From NCBI GenBank assembly GCA_017644185.1, contig JAEPMA010000011.1, positions 53,345 through 117,344 on the forward strand: a DNA stretch of 64,000 nt, given 5' to 3'. The DNA comes from Rhodospirillales bacterium. Lineage in GTDB: Bacteria; Pseudomonadota; Alphaproteobacteria; Rhodospirillales; Casp-alpha2. Below are positions 56,217 through 64,000 of the stretch, in pieces. The position numbers and the translations under genes were made by a program. The notes beneath the pieces are model-generated. The model was not told where the DNA came from, did not search any database, and saw only the letters and a list, made by a program, of their open reading frames with translations. Position 1 is the stretch's first letter; every line of letters starts with the position of its first letter.

Positions 56217-59072
56217 ATGTTCAAACAGACGATCAAGCCTGCAACGTTCGGACAATTCATCCGCGGCATCGCCATCGCGGCTCTGATTGTGGCCGGGTTT
56301 GCGGACACCGCGTTCGGCCAGCAGAAAAAATCGGAAATGCCGCCCCGGCCGGTCAAGGCCGCCGCCGACAACACGATGGCACGCATCGGCGGTGCCAAAA
56401 TTCCCTTCCTCTTCGAAAAGAACGCGGGCCAAGCCGACAAGCGTGCCAGGTTCGTGGTTCGCCGCAGCGGGTATAACGTCTTCCTCACCCCGACCGGCCT
56501 GGTGACGGTCCTCGGAAGCCTAACCGTTCCCCCGCCCGAGCAGCCGGGCGCGGAGAAGAAACCCTTCCCCTCGGCCGACACCGGGAAATCCTATGCCCTG
56601 CACATGCAGATGGTCGGCGCGCGGGACTCGGCCAAGATCGACGGCCTAGAGGCCGTGCGCACACGGGCGTCATATTTCACCGGGAACGAAACGTCGAAAT
56701 GGATCCGCGGTATCGAGATGTTCAAGGGCGTCAGGTACGGGGATCTTTATCGTGATATCGATATGTTGGTGGGTACCGACGGCGGTACCCTAAGCTATCA
56801 TTTCGTGGTCGGTGCGCGCGGCAACCACAACAACATCCGGATGCGCTTTACAGGTATCGAAAGCGCATCAATCGACGACAACGGACGATTGCGCCTGCGC
56901 CTCGCGAACGGACGGGACGTTATCCACCACCCGCCGACGGTCTTCGAAGTCGGCGACAGCGACCGCCAACAGTTAGAGGCCTCGTTCGAACTGTTGTCCA
57001 ACGATACCGTGGGCTTCCGGATCGCGAAGCGAACCAAGGGTAAGACCCTGATTATCGATCCGGTCATCGACTTCGCGACGTATTTCGGCGGTTCGTCGGC
57101 GGAGCCTATTCGCAAGCACATCATTTCGCTCAACGACCTGCTGATACCGGCACTGGACATGGATACGGACGGCCAGGACCGGTTATTGCTGGGCGGCACG
57201 ACCCTGTCGGCGGATCTACCGGATGCGGCGGGGCCGATCAGCCCGGCCCCATACAAGGGGTTCATCGCGCGTCTCGATCCGACCGGGCCATCCTGGGATT
57301 ACGTCAGTTATATCGGCGGCACGCATTCAACGTTCGCGTATGGCGTCAGCGCCGGGGCAAACGGAAACGCCTACCTTTGCGGGGAAACGATCAGCCAAGA
57401 CTTTCCCCTGCCCGGCACGCCGTTCGATTCAACCTTCAACGCTGGCGCCGTCAGCGGGTTCGTTCTGCGTTTCGACAACACCGGCGTGCCAGCCGCCGGC
57501 ACCTTCGTCGATCCCGCCGCAAACACCTTTGTCTATGCCTGCGAATACCACCACAGCATCGGCTCGGGCCGGTACGGAGGAGTTTATCTGACCGGACAGA
57601 CGTGGCGCGCCGCGGCAGAAGACGGACTCAAGCCCGAGTACTATCAGGCGTCCGCCTCCCAGAGCACTTTCGGTGGCACCGCCACCTTCCCCGACGCATA
57701 TGTCGCGGCGCTCTCGCACGACCTGTCGTCCCTGCAATATTTCACCCTTCACGGCGGCAGCTTTCAGGACGTCGCGGTCGACATCAGCGTGCGGGGGGGC
57801 GAGGCCTATATCACCGGCGTGACGGAATCCTACGACTTCCCGATCACCGACGGCGGGTCGGGCCACACCCTGCCCCTGGATCAAGCTTTGGCGTGCGAGG
57901 AATACTTCAACACATACAGATGTTACGAAAGCTTCGTCGTGCGCTTTAAAACCGGCGGCACGGGAGTGGTATACGCGACCATGCTGAACGACGACGGCCT
58001 CGACATGGGATACGCCATCGACGTCGGCCAGGACGGCAGCGCGTATGTATCGGGACGCACCAAAGGCGGCAGCCTGGGCACCAGTGCGACCGTGACCAAG
58101 CTCTCGCCGAGCGGCGCACAAGACTATCGAACCCAGCTCGGCGCCCTCGACGCCATTGCCTACGATATCGAGGTGGATCGGTACGGCAACGCCTATACCG
58201 TCGGCGAACTTCTTATCGGTTTTCAGGCTGTCGGCGATGCGCTCAGCAGCGACTATCAGGGCGGGCCGCATGATGGGTTTCACGCGGTACTGGATACCAC
58301 CGGCCAGATCCTCTACCTCACCTACCTCGGCGGCGAAGCCGACGACCGGGCTTATACCCTCGCCCTCGACGATCAGCATTGTGCGTACATCGGCCTCGAG
58401 ACGTGGTCCGACACTCTGAATGTCCCACTCGCCGGCGCCCCCCAGAATGCAAGGGCCGGCGCTTCGGATGTGCTGATCGTCCGACATTGCACGCCCCCCA
58501 ACTACGACAACCTGGTGTTCAACAAGGAACCGATACAAGGCATCCTTGGGTATGGCGACATTGCGACGATCCGGATCACGATCGACAATCCGGACATCAC
58601 CATCCCCGGGCCCTTCACGATCACCGACAACGTTGTGCTGCCGCTCAAGGCGTTGTCCGTCTCTGGTGCCGGGTGCTCAATTTCCGGGCAGACGGTGACG
58701 TGCGAACTGAACGCCATCCCCAGCGGTATTACCGGCATTCTCATCGAGGCGGAAAACAGATGGCCGTGCGCGCGTGACTACGAGGGGACGATGGAGCGCA
58801 CCAACGTCGCGATCCTGAAATATCCCGACGGGACGGAGCGCTTCGCCCGCGCCCCCTTCATCTACCGTCTCTGCGCCTCGACATTATTCGAACCGTGCGA
58901 CGTGTCCGCCGACTGCAGCCCGGGCGAGGTCTGCTATCAGGGGTGCTCGCGTACCGAGGATTGCTTATTTTCGATCGGACGGATCTGCATCGGCCGCATC
59001 GAGAACACCGTATACGGACAGAAGCTGTGCGTGCGCGATCCAATCATCCGCGAGTGCGACCGGGTTTTCTGA
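56217..59072 (+). CDS. Exported SBBP-repeat beta-propeller protein with Cys-rich tail
   Basis: A 951-residue secreted protein with a signal peptide (about 1-34, ending AFG). Residues about 58-285 match the N-terminal domain usual in SBBP proteins (FLFEKNAGQADKRARFVVRRSGYNVFLTPTG). Next come SBBP-type blades (about 300-760) with recurring GNAYLCGET, DFP and YLGG patterns, then a DUF11-like beta-sandwich (about 765-855) and a Cys-rich tail (about 880-951) with C-x-x-x-x-D-C-x-x-G-E-x-C spacing. The ATG follows GGGGGAGA. It is probably an extracellular or surface protein; the partner is unknown. Confidence 0.85.
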   Translation: MFKQTIKPATFGQFIRGIAIAALIVAGFADTAFGQQKKSEMPPRPVKAAADNTMARIGGAKIPFLFEKNAGQADKRARFVVRRSGYNVFLTPTGLVTVLGSLTVPPPEQPGAEKKPFPSADTGKSYALHMQMVGARDSAKIDGLEAVRTRASYFTGNETSKWIRGIEMFKGVRYGDLYRDIDMLVGTDGGTLSYHFVVGARGNHNNIRMRFTGIESASIDDNGRLRLRLANGRDVIHHPPTVFEVGDSDRQQLEASFELLSNDTVGFRIAKRTKGKTLIIDPVIDFATYFGGSSAEPIRKHIISLNDLLIPALDMDTDGQDRLLLGGTTLSADLPDAAGPISPAPYKGFIARLDPTGPSWDYVSYIGGTHSTFAYGVSAGANGNAYLCGETISQDFPLPGTPFDSTFNAGAVSGFVLRFDNTGVPAAGTFVDPAANTFVYACEYHHSIGSGRYGGVYLTGQTWRAAAEDGLKPEYYQASASQSTFGGTATFPDAYVAALSHDLSSLQYFTLHGGSFQDVAVDISVRGGEAYITGVTESYDFPITDGGSGHTLPLDQALACEEYFNTYRCYESFVVRFKTGGTGVVYATMLNDDGLDMGYAIDVGQDGSAYVSGRTKGGSLGTSATVTKLSPSGAQDYRTQLGALDAIAYDIEVDRYGNAYTVGELLIGFQAVGDALSSDYQGGPHDGFHAVLDTTGQILYLTYLGGEADDRAYTLALDDQHCAYIGLETWSDTLNVPLAGAPQNARAGASDVLIVRHCTPPNYDNLVFNKEPIQGILGYGDIATIRITIDNPDITIPGPFTITDNVVLPLKALSVSGAGCSISGQTVTCELNAIPSGITGILIEAENRWPCARDYEGTMERTNVAILKYPDGTERFARAPFIYRLCASTLFEPCDVSADCSPGEVCYQGCSRTEDCLFSIGRICIGRIENTVYGQKLCVRDPIIRECDRVF

Positions 59073-59118
59073 TTAGCCGGATGCGGCCCTGCCGAAACTT
59101 GGTTACAGTAAACGGCAG

Positions 59119-60237
59119 ATGACAGACGATCCGTTATACCTCCAAGCCCTCAACGACGGCATCCGTTCGCGCATGATCACGAACGGCAACGGGCTTGATA
59201 TGCATGTGTTGGAATCCGGCGAGGCCGGCCGCCCGGTGATCCTGTTGCTGCACGGTTTTCCCGAACTCGCCTATAGCTGGCGCAAGGTCATGCCGGTCCT
59301 CGCGGATGCGGGCTATCATGTGGTCGCGCCCGATCAAAGAGGATACGGCCTGACGACAGGATGGGATCCGGACTATAACGGCGATCTCGCGAGCTTCCGG
59401 TTCCTGAATTTATTGCGCGACACCCTCGGTCTTCTGTCCCGGATGGGGATCGATCGTGTCGAGGGGCTTGTCGGTCATGATTTCGGCTCGTTCGCGGCGG
59501 CGCACTTCGCCTTGATCCGCCCCGATATCTTCAAATCCGTGACGTTGATGAGCGCGCCATATGCGGGACCGCCCGCGTTAAATCCCCCACCCGCCGTCGA
59601 CATGGACGTTGAACTGGCATCCCTCGAGCCGCCCAGAAAGCACTACCACCGTTATTATTCGACAAGACCGGCCAACGGCCACATGTGGGCGGCGGAACAG
59701 GGCATTCACGAGTTCCTGCGCGCCTACTTTCATATGAAGAGTGCGGACTGGAAACAGAACAAACCCCACCGTCTGAGCGGCTGGACGGCTTTGGAGCTTG
59801 CCAAGCTCCCCACCTACTACGTGATGGATCTGAACAAGACGATGGCGGAAACGGTCGCCCCGGAGATGCCGACCGACGACGAGATCGCCGCCAACACCTG
59901 GCTGACGGACGACGAACTTAAAGTCTACAGCGACACGTTCGGTAAGACCGGTTTCCAGGGTGGGCTCAACTGGTATCGCTGCCGGTTCGTCGACGCCTTC
60001 ATAAAAGAACAACAGATCTTCGCCGGCCGCAGCATCGACGTCCCTTCGATGTTCGTCGCCGGAAGAAGCGACTGGGGCACCTATCAAACGCCGGGTGCGC
60101 TCGAAAAGATGGAAGCGACGGCATGTTCGGACTATCGCGGCACGCATCTGATCGACGGTGCCGGTCACTGGGTGCAGCAGGAACGACCCGGATCGGTGAG
60201 CGACTTGTTGCTCGAATTTCTTCGCGATTTATCGTGA
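59119..60237 (+). CDS. Alpha/beta hydrolase, epoxide-hydrolase-like
   Basis: A 372-residue alpha/beta hydrolase. The oxyanion motif HGFPE is at 45-49, the nucleophile elbow GHDFGS places Asp121 as nucleophile, and the catalytic His is in GAGHWVQQERP near the C-terminus. An Asp nucleophile with HGFPE indicates epoxide hydrolases rather than esterases. An insertion near 165-260 forms the cap. The start codon has little ribosome site. It lies 47 bp after the SBBP gene and may share its transcript. Confidence 0.85.
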   Translation: MTDDPLYLQALNDGIRSRMITNGNGLDMHVLESGEAGRPVILLLHGFPELAYSWRKVMPVLADAGYHVVAPDQRGYGLTTGWDPDYNGDLASFRFLNLLRDTLGLLSRMGIDRVEGLVGHDFGSFAAAHFALIRPDIFKSVTLMSAPYAGPPALNPPPAVDMDVELASLEPPRKHYHRYYSTRPANGHMWAAEQGIHEFLRAYFHMKSADWKQNKPHRLSGWTALELAKLPTYYVMDLNKTMAETVAPEMPTDDEIAANTWLTDDELKVYSDTFGKTGFQGGLNWYRCRFVDAFIKEQQIFAGRSIDVPSMFVAGRSDWGTYQTPGALEKMEATACSDYRGTHLIDGAGHWVQQERPGSVSDLLLEFLRDLS

Positions 60238-60324
60238 TCATCATGCCCCGTTGACCTGGATCAATGCGACACCTAGGTCACGGGTGCAGTATCGAATCAT
60301 CAACCACCAACGGCAGAGAGACAC

Positions 60325-60558
60325 ATGTCGCACACACCGCACGAACTGACCGAAGAATTCCCGGGCCAGGCCCAGAAGATTCACGACCTCAGCACCAACA
60401 ATGCCCACTTCGCGAAACTGAGTGAGCGTTATCACACACTCAACCGGGAGATTCACCGCGGCGAAACCGATGTCGAGCCGATGGATGACATGCATCTGGA
60501 AGAGCTGAAAAAAGAGCGTCTGACCCTTTTGGATGAAATTGCCAAACTGCTGAAATAA
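60325..60558 (+). CDS. YdcH-family (DUF465) small protein
   Basis: A 77-residue helical protein. FPGQAQKIHDLSTNNAHFAKLSERYHTLNREI and LKKERLTLLDEIAKLL match the YdcH/DUF465 family of small coiled-coil proteins with an unknown role. AGAGA lies a few bases before the ATG. It is probably monocistronic, with 87 bp upstream and 85 bp downstream free of genes. Confidence 0.9.
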   Translation: MSHTPHELTEEFPGQAQKIHDLSTNNAHFAKLSERYHTLNREIHRGETDVEPMDDMHLEELKKERLTLLDEIAKLLK

Positions 60559-60643
60559 TCTTCGGCCTCCCCCGGGGTTTCGCATCCCGGCAATATTCCG
60601 CACACTGCGGATGATTGCCTGATGAGGTGCCGGGGGAAATCCG

Positions 60644-61051
60644 ATGCGCGTTCTCGCCATCTTCGTTGCCAGCACACTGATCGCCTGCCTGCCGGTCGCA
60701 AACGCGGCGGCCGCGCTCTATGCCTGCGATGTGCGTGACGTCAAAAGCGTGGACAAAGAAGGCGTCCCTGTTGCCGACGCGGACAGTGCACGCACGCTTA
60801 AACTTTATCCGCGCTTCACCTTTGACGACCGGACCGGCCGGCTGGCGGGATTGAAGGAAGAATGGGTTCTAAGCCTTCTGCAAAAAGCCGTCGGCCAAAA
60901 CGCCCTGCTCGCCGTCAGCATCCACAAGGGGATGGGCAATACGGGTTTGAAGATCCTCAAGATCGACACCTTTGAAAAAGACAAGATGCCGTTCGTATGG
61001 ATTTCGGATGACCGGATCGCGACCGGCGTGTGTACGACGGGCGGCGGTTAA
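60644..61051 (+). CDS. Small exported protein of unknown function
   Basis: A 135-residue protein with a clear signal peptide (about 1-22, IFVASTLIACLPVANA, AxA site). The mature part has two Cys residues (in YACDVRD near the start and GVCTT at the very end) that may pair. The body is a short strand/helix mix (LKLYPRFTFDDRTGRLAGLKEEWVLSLL). GGGGGAAA precedes the ATG. Its stop overlaps the convergent amidase stop by 4 bp. I do not recognise the family. Confidence 0.72.
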   Translation: MRVLAIFVASTLIACLPVANAAAALYACDVRDVKSVDKEGVPVADADSARTLKLYPRFTFDDRTGRLAGLKEEWVLSLLQKAVGQNALLAVSIHKGMGNTGLKILKIDTFEKDKMPFVWISDDRIATGVCTTGGG

Positions 61052-62484
61052 GACGTCAGTTTCGCTAGATCAGGCGGCGGTAATTTGAATTTCGGGTTGG
61101 TTTTGATCTTCGCCTCCAACGCGTGCGCCGCCTTCAGAAGATCCAGATCGCCGCGCCGTTTGCCCACGATCTGCACCCCGAACGGCATGCCGTTTTCGTC
61201 CGCACCCATTGGCAGTGCGATCACCGGATGCCCGGTCAGCGTCAACGCCGACCTGACAAGCGATGCGTCCAGATAATTCTCCATCGGCTTGCCGCCCACG
61301 GATTTGGGGATGCCGTCTTTCACTTTAAATGCCGACACCGCATTGCCCGGCACGATCAAGAGATCGATATCTTCGAAGAATTTCTCGAACGCCCGATAGA
61401 GCTTCGCCCAATTCTTTTCCGCGTGCGCCACGTCGACCAGCGACATCGATAAGCCGGCTTCGTAGTTCGAAATGATCTGCGGCGACAGAAGATCGCGGTG
61501 CTTCGATATCCTGTCTTCGTGGTTGGCGACGTAATAGACGCACCTGAGCGTCCAGAAAATATCGCGGGCGTCTTTGAAATCCGGATCGCGTAATTCGCAA
61601 GTGTTAAACCACGGACCGACCTCGTCGATCGCGGCCTTGAAACTCGTCCGTATATCGCCATCCAGGGGCGCAATCCCACCGAAGTCCGTCGACCAGGCGA
61701 TATTAAGTCTCGAAACGCCGGCATCATCCAACTGGGTGAAAGCGGACGGATCGCACGGCCCGGACAACGGATCGCGGTCGTCGTCGCCCACCAACCCGGC
61801 CATCATTAGCGAAACATCGGAAACCGAACGCGCCATCGGGCCCTGCACGCTGAAGTGCGTGTAGTTGAGGGTCCGCCCCTCGCGCGCCACCAGACCCGGC
61901 GTCGGACGAAACCCGACGACCCCGCACCATGTGGCGGGGTTCCTGAGGCTGCCGCCCGTATCGCTTCCATGCGCGAGCGGCAGCATCCCCGTCGCCAGCG
62001 CCGCCGCCGATCCCCCAGAAGAACCGCCTGGCGTCCGCTCAAGATCGTAGGGGTTGAGCGTCGGTCCGAACACTTTGTTCGTGGTGTTCGATCCGGCGCC
62101 GAATTCGGGGGTGTTGGTTTTCGCGAACACGATCGCGCCCGCGTCTCTTAACCGCGCGACCAGGGCTTCGTCTTGGTCGGGGATGTTGTCTTCATGAATT
62201 AACGAGCCGTACGTGGTGCGGAGCCCCGCCGTCGCATTCAGATCCTTGATCCCGACGGGCAGACCGGCAAGCGGTCCCATCGCCTCGCCCGCCTTAAAAC
62301 CCTGCTCCGCGATCTGCGCTTCTTTGCGCGCGCGCTCTTCGTCCATCGCCGTGATCGCGTTCACCTTATCATTGACGCTTTCAATCCGTGACAGACAGCT
62401 ATCCAGAAGCTCAACCGGTGACAGTTCACCGGCCATCATCAACCTTCGCGCCTCGAGCGCACTTAGATCGCAAGGTTCCGTCAT
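61048..62484 (-). CDS. Amidase (amidase-signature family)
   Basis: A 478-residue cytosolic amide hydrolase. The Ser-cisSer-Lys triad is visible as Lys80 (GLPVGIKD), Ser155 (PGGSSGGSAAA) and Ser179 (GSDTGGSLR); the 75- and 24-residue spacings equal those of fatty-acid amide hydrolase. No GatC or GatB gene is near, so it is a metabolic amidase rather than glutamyl-tRNA amidotransferase. The substrate is unknown. It begins 10 bp after the peroxidase gene and is likely co-transcribed with it. Confidence 0.93.
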   Translation of the reverse strand: MTEPCDLSALEARRLMMAGELSPVELLDSCLSRIESVNDKVNAITAMDEERARKEAQIAEQGFKAGEAMGPLAGLPVGIKDLNATAGLRTTYGSLIHEDNIPDQDEALVARLRDAGAIVFAKTNTPEFGAGSNTTNKVFGPTLNPYDLERTPGGSSGGSAAALATGMLPLAHGSDTGGSLRNPATWCGVVGFRPTPGLVAREGRTLNYTHFSVQGPMARSVSDVSLMMAGLVGDDDRDPLSGPCDPSAFTQLDDAGVSRLNIAWSTDFGGIAPLDGDIRTSFKAAIDEVGPWFNTCELRDPDFKDARDIFWTLRCVYYVANHEDRISKHRDLLSPQIISNYEAGLSMSLVDVAHAEKNWAKLYRAFEKFFEDIDLLIVPGNAVSAFKVKDGIPKSVGGKPMENYLDASLVRSALTLTGHPVIALPMGADENGMPFGVQIVGKRRGDLDLLKAAHALEAKIKTNPKFKLPPPDLAKLTS

Positions 62485-62494
62485 CGAGCTTCCC

Positions 62495-63667
62495 TCATTC
62501 CGTCATCAGGTGTTCGTAGCGCTTGTCGGTCAGGGTTTTCAAAAACGCGACCAGGGCGTCGATCCGCTTGTCGTCCAACGCCGGCCCGTGGGTCAATTCC
62601 TTGGTCGACAGAGTAGCGGGCACCTCGGGCTCGCGCCACTTCTTACCGGTTTCGGGATTGATCTGAGACGCTTCACTCCTGGCGTTGTATTTATTGTAGA
62701 ACAGGATCGTCGTGCGCAGGTCGTTGAACACGCCGTTATGCATGTAGGGACCTGTCACGGCGACGTTACGCAACGTCGGGACCTTGAACTTTCCGTCCGC
62801 CGATTTGTCTTTGACGTCCGGGTTCTCCAACAAGCCATGATCAATCTGGTTCGGGTCGTGCCCGCCCGCCACGAGGGCCGACTTGTTCGCAGGTACACCG
62901 ATGTTGTGGTAATGGTAGTTGGTGAACGTCTCGTCCTTGGCGGGTTGCAAAGGACGCAGTTGGTGGCACTGGTTACAGTTCGTGAACTGCTTCGAAAAGA
63001 ACAAGACCTGCCCCAGTTCCTCCTGATCCGTCAGTTTGGCTTCCCCCCGCAGATAGCGATCGTATTTGGAATCGAAGGGGGCGAAGATGGCCGTCTGTTC
63101 GAACGCGGCGATACTGTCGGTCATCGCCAGATAGGCCCGGGCCTCATCTTCGAAAACGTCGTCACCGAAAATCGATTTGAACGCGGTCACGTAGTCTGTG
63201 TTCTCTTTAATTCGCCCGACCACGCTCTCTTTATTTGGCATGCCCATTTCGACGGGGTTGACGGGTGGGCCTCCGGCCTGTCCCGCCAGGTCTTTTTCCC
63301 GCCCATCCAGAAATTGACCACCCACGTAAGCACCGTCTTTATTCTGATGAAACGCCGGCGAAAACATCGCATACGCCGCGGTCGGCGTGTTGCGGTTCCC
63401 CAAGGACTTGCCGTCATCCCCCAAAGATACCGCGCGCCCGGCTGCCGTCTCGCGCGGATCGGTAAAGGCGTATTCGGGATTGTGGCAGGTCGCGCAGGCC
63501 TGTGTTTTGTTCTTCGAAAGGTTGGTGTCGAAAAACAAAGCTTCGCCCAGCTGTTGCTTCGAAGCGAACCCGTCGGCGTGGGACACGGACACACTACTGA
63601 GAAAAGCCGCAACAACAAAAAGGGCAATCCGAACGTCCGTCCGGCTGTCATTCTGAAAAAGTCTCAT
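62495..63667 (-). CDS. Di-haem cytochrome c peroxidase / MauG-like protein
   Basis: A 390-residue periplasmic protein with a signal peptide (about 11-32, ending SHA). Two c-type haem sites are present: CATCH (Cys58, Cys61, His62) and CNQCH (Cys231, Cys234, His235). The length and the RNTPTAAYAMFSPAFHQNKDG and GPYMHNGVF stretches match the cytochrome-c-peroxidase/MauG family, which reduces hydrogen peroxide or oxidises a protein partner. The ATG at 63665-63667 is chosen because it gives a proper signal peptide; the longer frame adds 27 non-conserved residues. The upstream 147 bp hold no gene. Confidence 0.9.
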   Translation of the reverse strand: MRLFQNDSRTDVRIALFVVAAFLSSVSVSHADGFASKQQLGEALFFDTNLSKNKTQACATCHNPEYAFTDPRETAAGRAVSLGDDGKSLGNRNTPTAAYAMFSPAFHQNKDGAYVGGQFLDGREKDLAGQAGGPPVNPVEMGMPNKESVVGRIKENTDYVTAFKSIFGDDVFEDEARAYLAMTDSIAAFEQTAIFAPFDSKYDRYLRGEAKLTDQEELGQVLFFSKQFTNCNQCHQLRPLQPAKDETFTNYHYHNIGVPANKSALVAGGHDPNQIDHGLLENPDVKDKSADGKFKVPTLRNVAVTGPYMHNGVFNDLRTTILFYNKYNARSEASQINPETGKKWREPEVPATLSTKELTHGPALDDKRIDALVAFLKTLTDKRYEHLMTE

Positions 63668-63814
63668 TGTCGGTTTACCCGATTTTAGAACGTCGAACTG
63701 AGGGAGTCCGATTTTATGTAAATGCGTGTCATTCTCAACAACGAACATGCATTTATTTTTACCGAGACGTCACGTCATGGGCATGTGCGACACAAGACAA
63801 CCGCAAACGAACGT

Positions 63815-64000
63815 TCAAATACTACCGTTGAAGGCGATCTTGCCCATCCCGTCTGTGTCGTAGCCACCAAGCTCGGTGACGCGCTTTTTGAAAGCGTCAG
63901 ATGCGCAGAAATCGAAGAACCTTTGCATCGGGTCCTCGAACCACGCGCGGCGGTCGACAAGAAGATCGAAGCGTTCGCGCATGACAGGGAGAAACGACAG
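63815..64000 (-). CDS. C-terminal end of a substrate-binding-domain regulator (partial)
   Basis: The last 61 codons of a minus-strand gene are visible, cut by the window edge. The sequence reads through VMRERFDLLVDRRAWFEDPMQ, then FFDFCASDAFKKRVTELGGYD, and ends near GKIAFNGSI. This matches the end of periplasmic-binding-like domains found in excisionase-type HTH regulators of molybdate/tungstate-related and other solutes. The N-terminal DNA-binding part is outside the window, so the assignment is family level only. Confidence 0.6.
   Translation of the reverse strand: MSFLPVMRERFDLLVDRRAWFEDPMQRFFDFCASDAFKKRVTELGGYDTDGMGKIAFNGSI

Overview
The window is about 64 kb of high-GC DNA from an alphaproteobacterium. 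This is supported by a MipZ division-site ATPase, a PHA-granule phasin behind a PhaR-type operator, a Pam18/TIM14-like membrane J-protein, ClpS/ClpA, a FliN-type motor-switch protein and a YdcH-family protein. A free-living, probably aquatic Rhodospirillales-like organism is plausible, but the genus cannot be read from the sequence. No rRNA, tRNA, CRISPR array, insertion sequence or prophage is visible.

Layout. 1-5.8 kb: tail of an unknown gene, a palindromic intergenic repeat, clpS-clpA (minus strand), a phasin (minus), a D-Ala-D-Ala carboxypeptidase with SPOR domain (plus) and a gamma-glutamylcyclotransferase-like protein (minus). 5.8-13.1 kb (minus): a phosphomannomutase/phosphoglucomutase overlapping UDP-glucose dehydrogenase (sugar-nucleotide supply), then the compact run molybdopterin oxidoreductase - mipZ - VWA protein - Pam18-like J-protein. 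13.2-18.4 kb (mostly plus): FAD oxidoreductase, an exported TM1410-like protein, an acyl-CoA synthetase and a DsbA-family isomerase. 18.4-48.9 kb (minus): one reading frame of 9,810 codons followed 5 bp later by a TIGR03032-type gene. 49-64 kb: chaC, fliN-like, a small protein, a TetR regulator divergent from an RND efflux pump, a lipoprotein, a cyclic-nucleotide-binding protein, a 951-aa exported SBBP-repeat protein, an epoxide-hydrolase-like protein, YdcH, a small exported protein, a di-haem peroxidase - amidase pair, and the C-terminal end of a regulator with a substrate-binding domain.

The dominant object is the 29.4-kb gene, 46% of the window. Its product has no Sec signal. It runs: a FecR-like domain, an Ala/Glu/Gln-rich helix of about 260 residues, a Gly-Asp repeat, a Pro/Thr linker, six clusters of RTX-type calcium repeats, a beta-helix-like stretch, an array of 21 LamG-like (concanavalin-fold) domains punctuated by 8 cadherin/Tandem-95-like domains in groups of 3-1-3-2-3-2-4-3, a second beta-helix-like stretch, RTX repeats, seven FG-GAP blades (a likely complete integrin-alpha-type propeller), a last RTX cluster and a C-terminal tail without a membrane anchor. 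This fits a giant type I-secreted, calcium-dependent surface adhesin whose N-terminus may stay in the periplasm. No type I secretion genes lie in the window; the membrane-fusion and RND proteins at 51-55 kb are an efflux pump under a TetR repressor.

Domain boundaries are read by eye and are approximate. Translation starts were moved inward wherever the longest frame included an implausible N-terminal extension.
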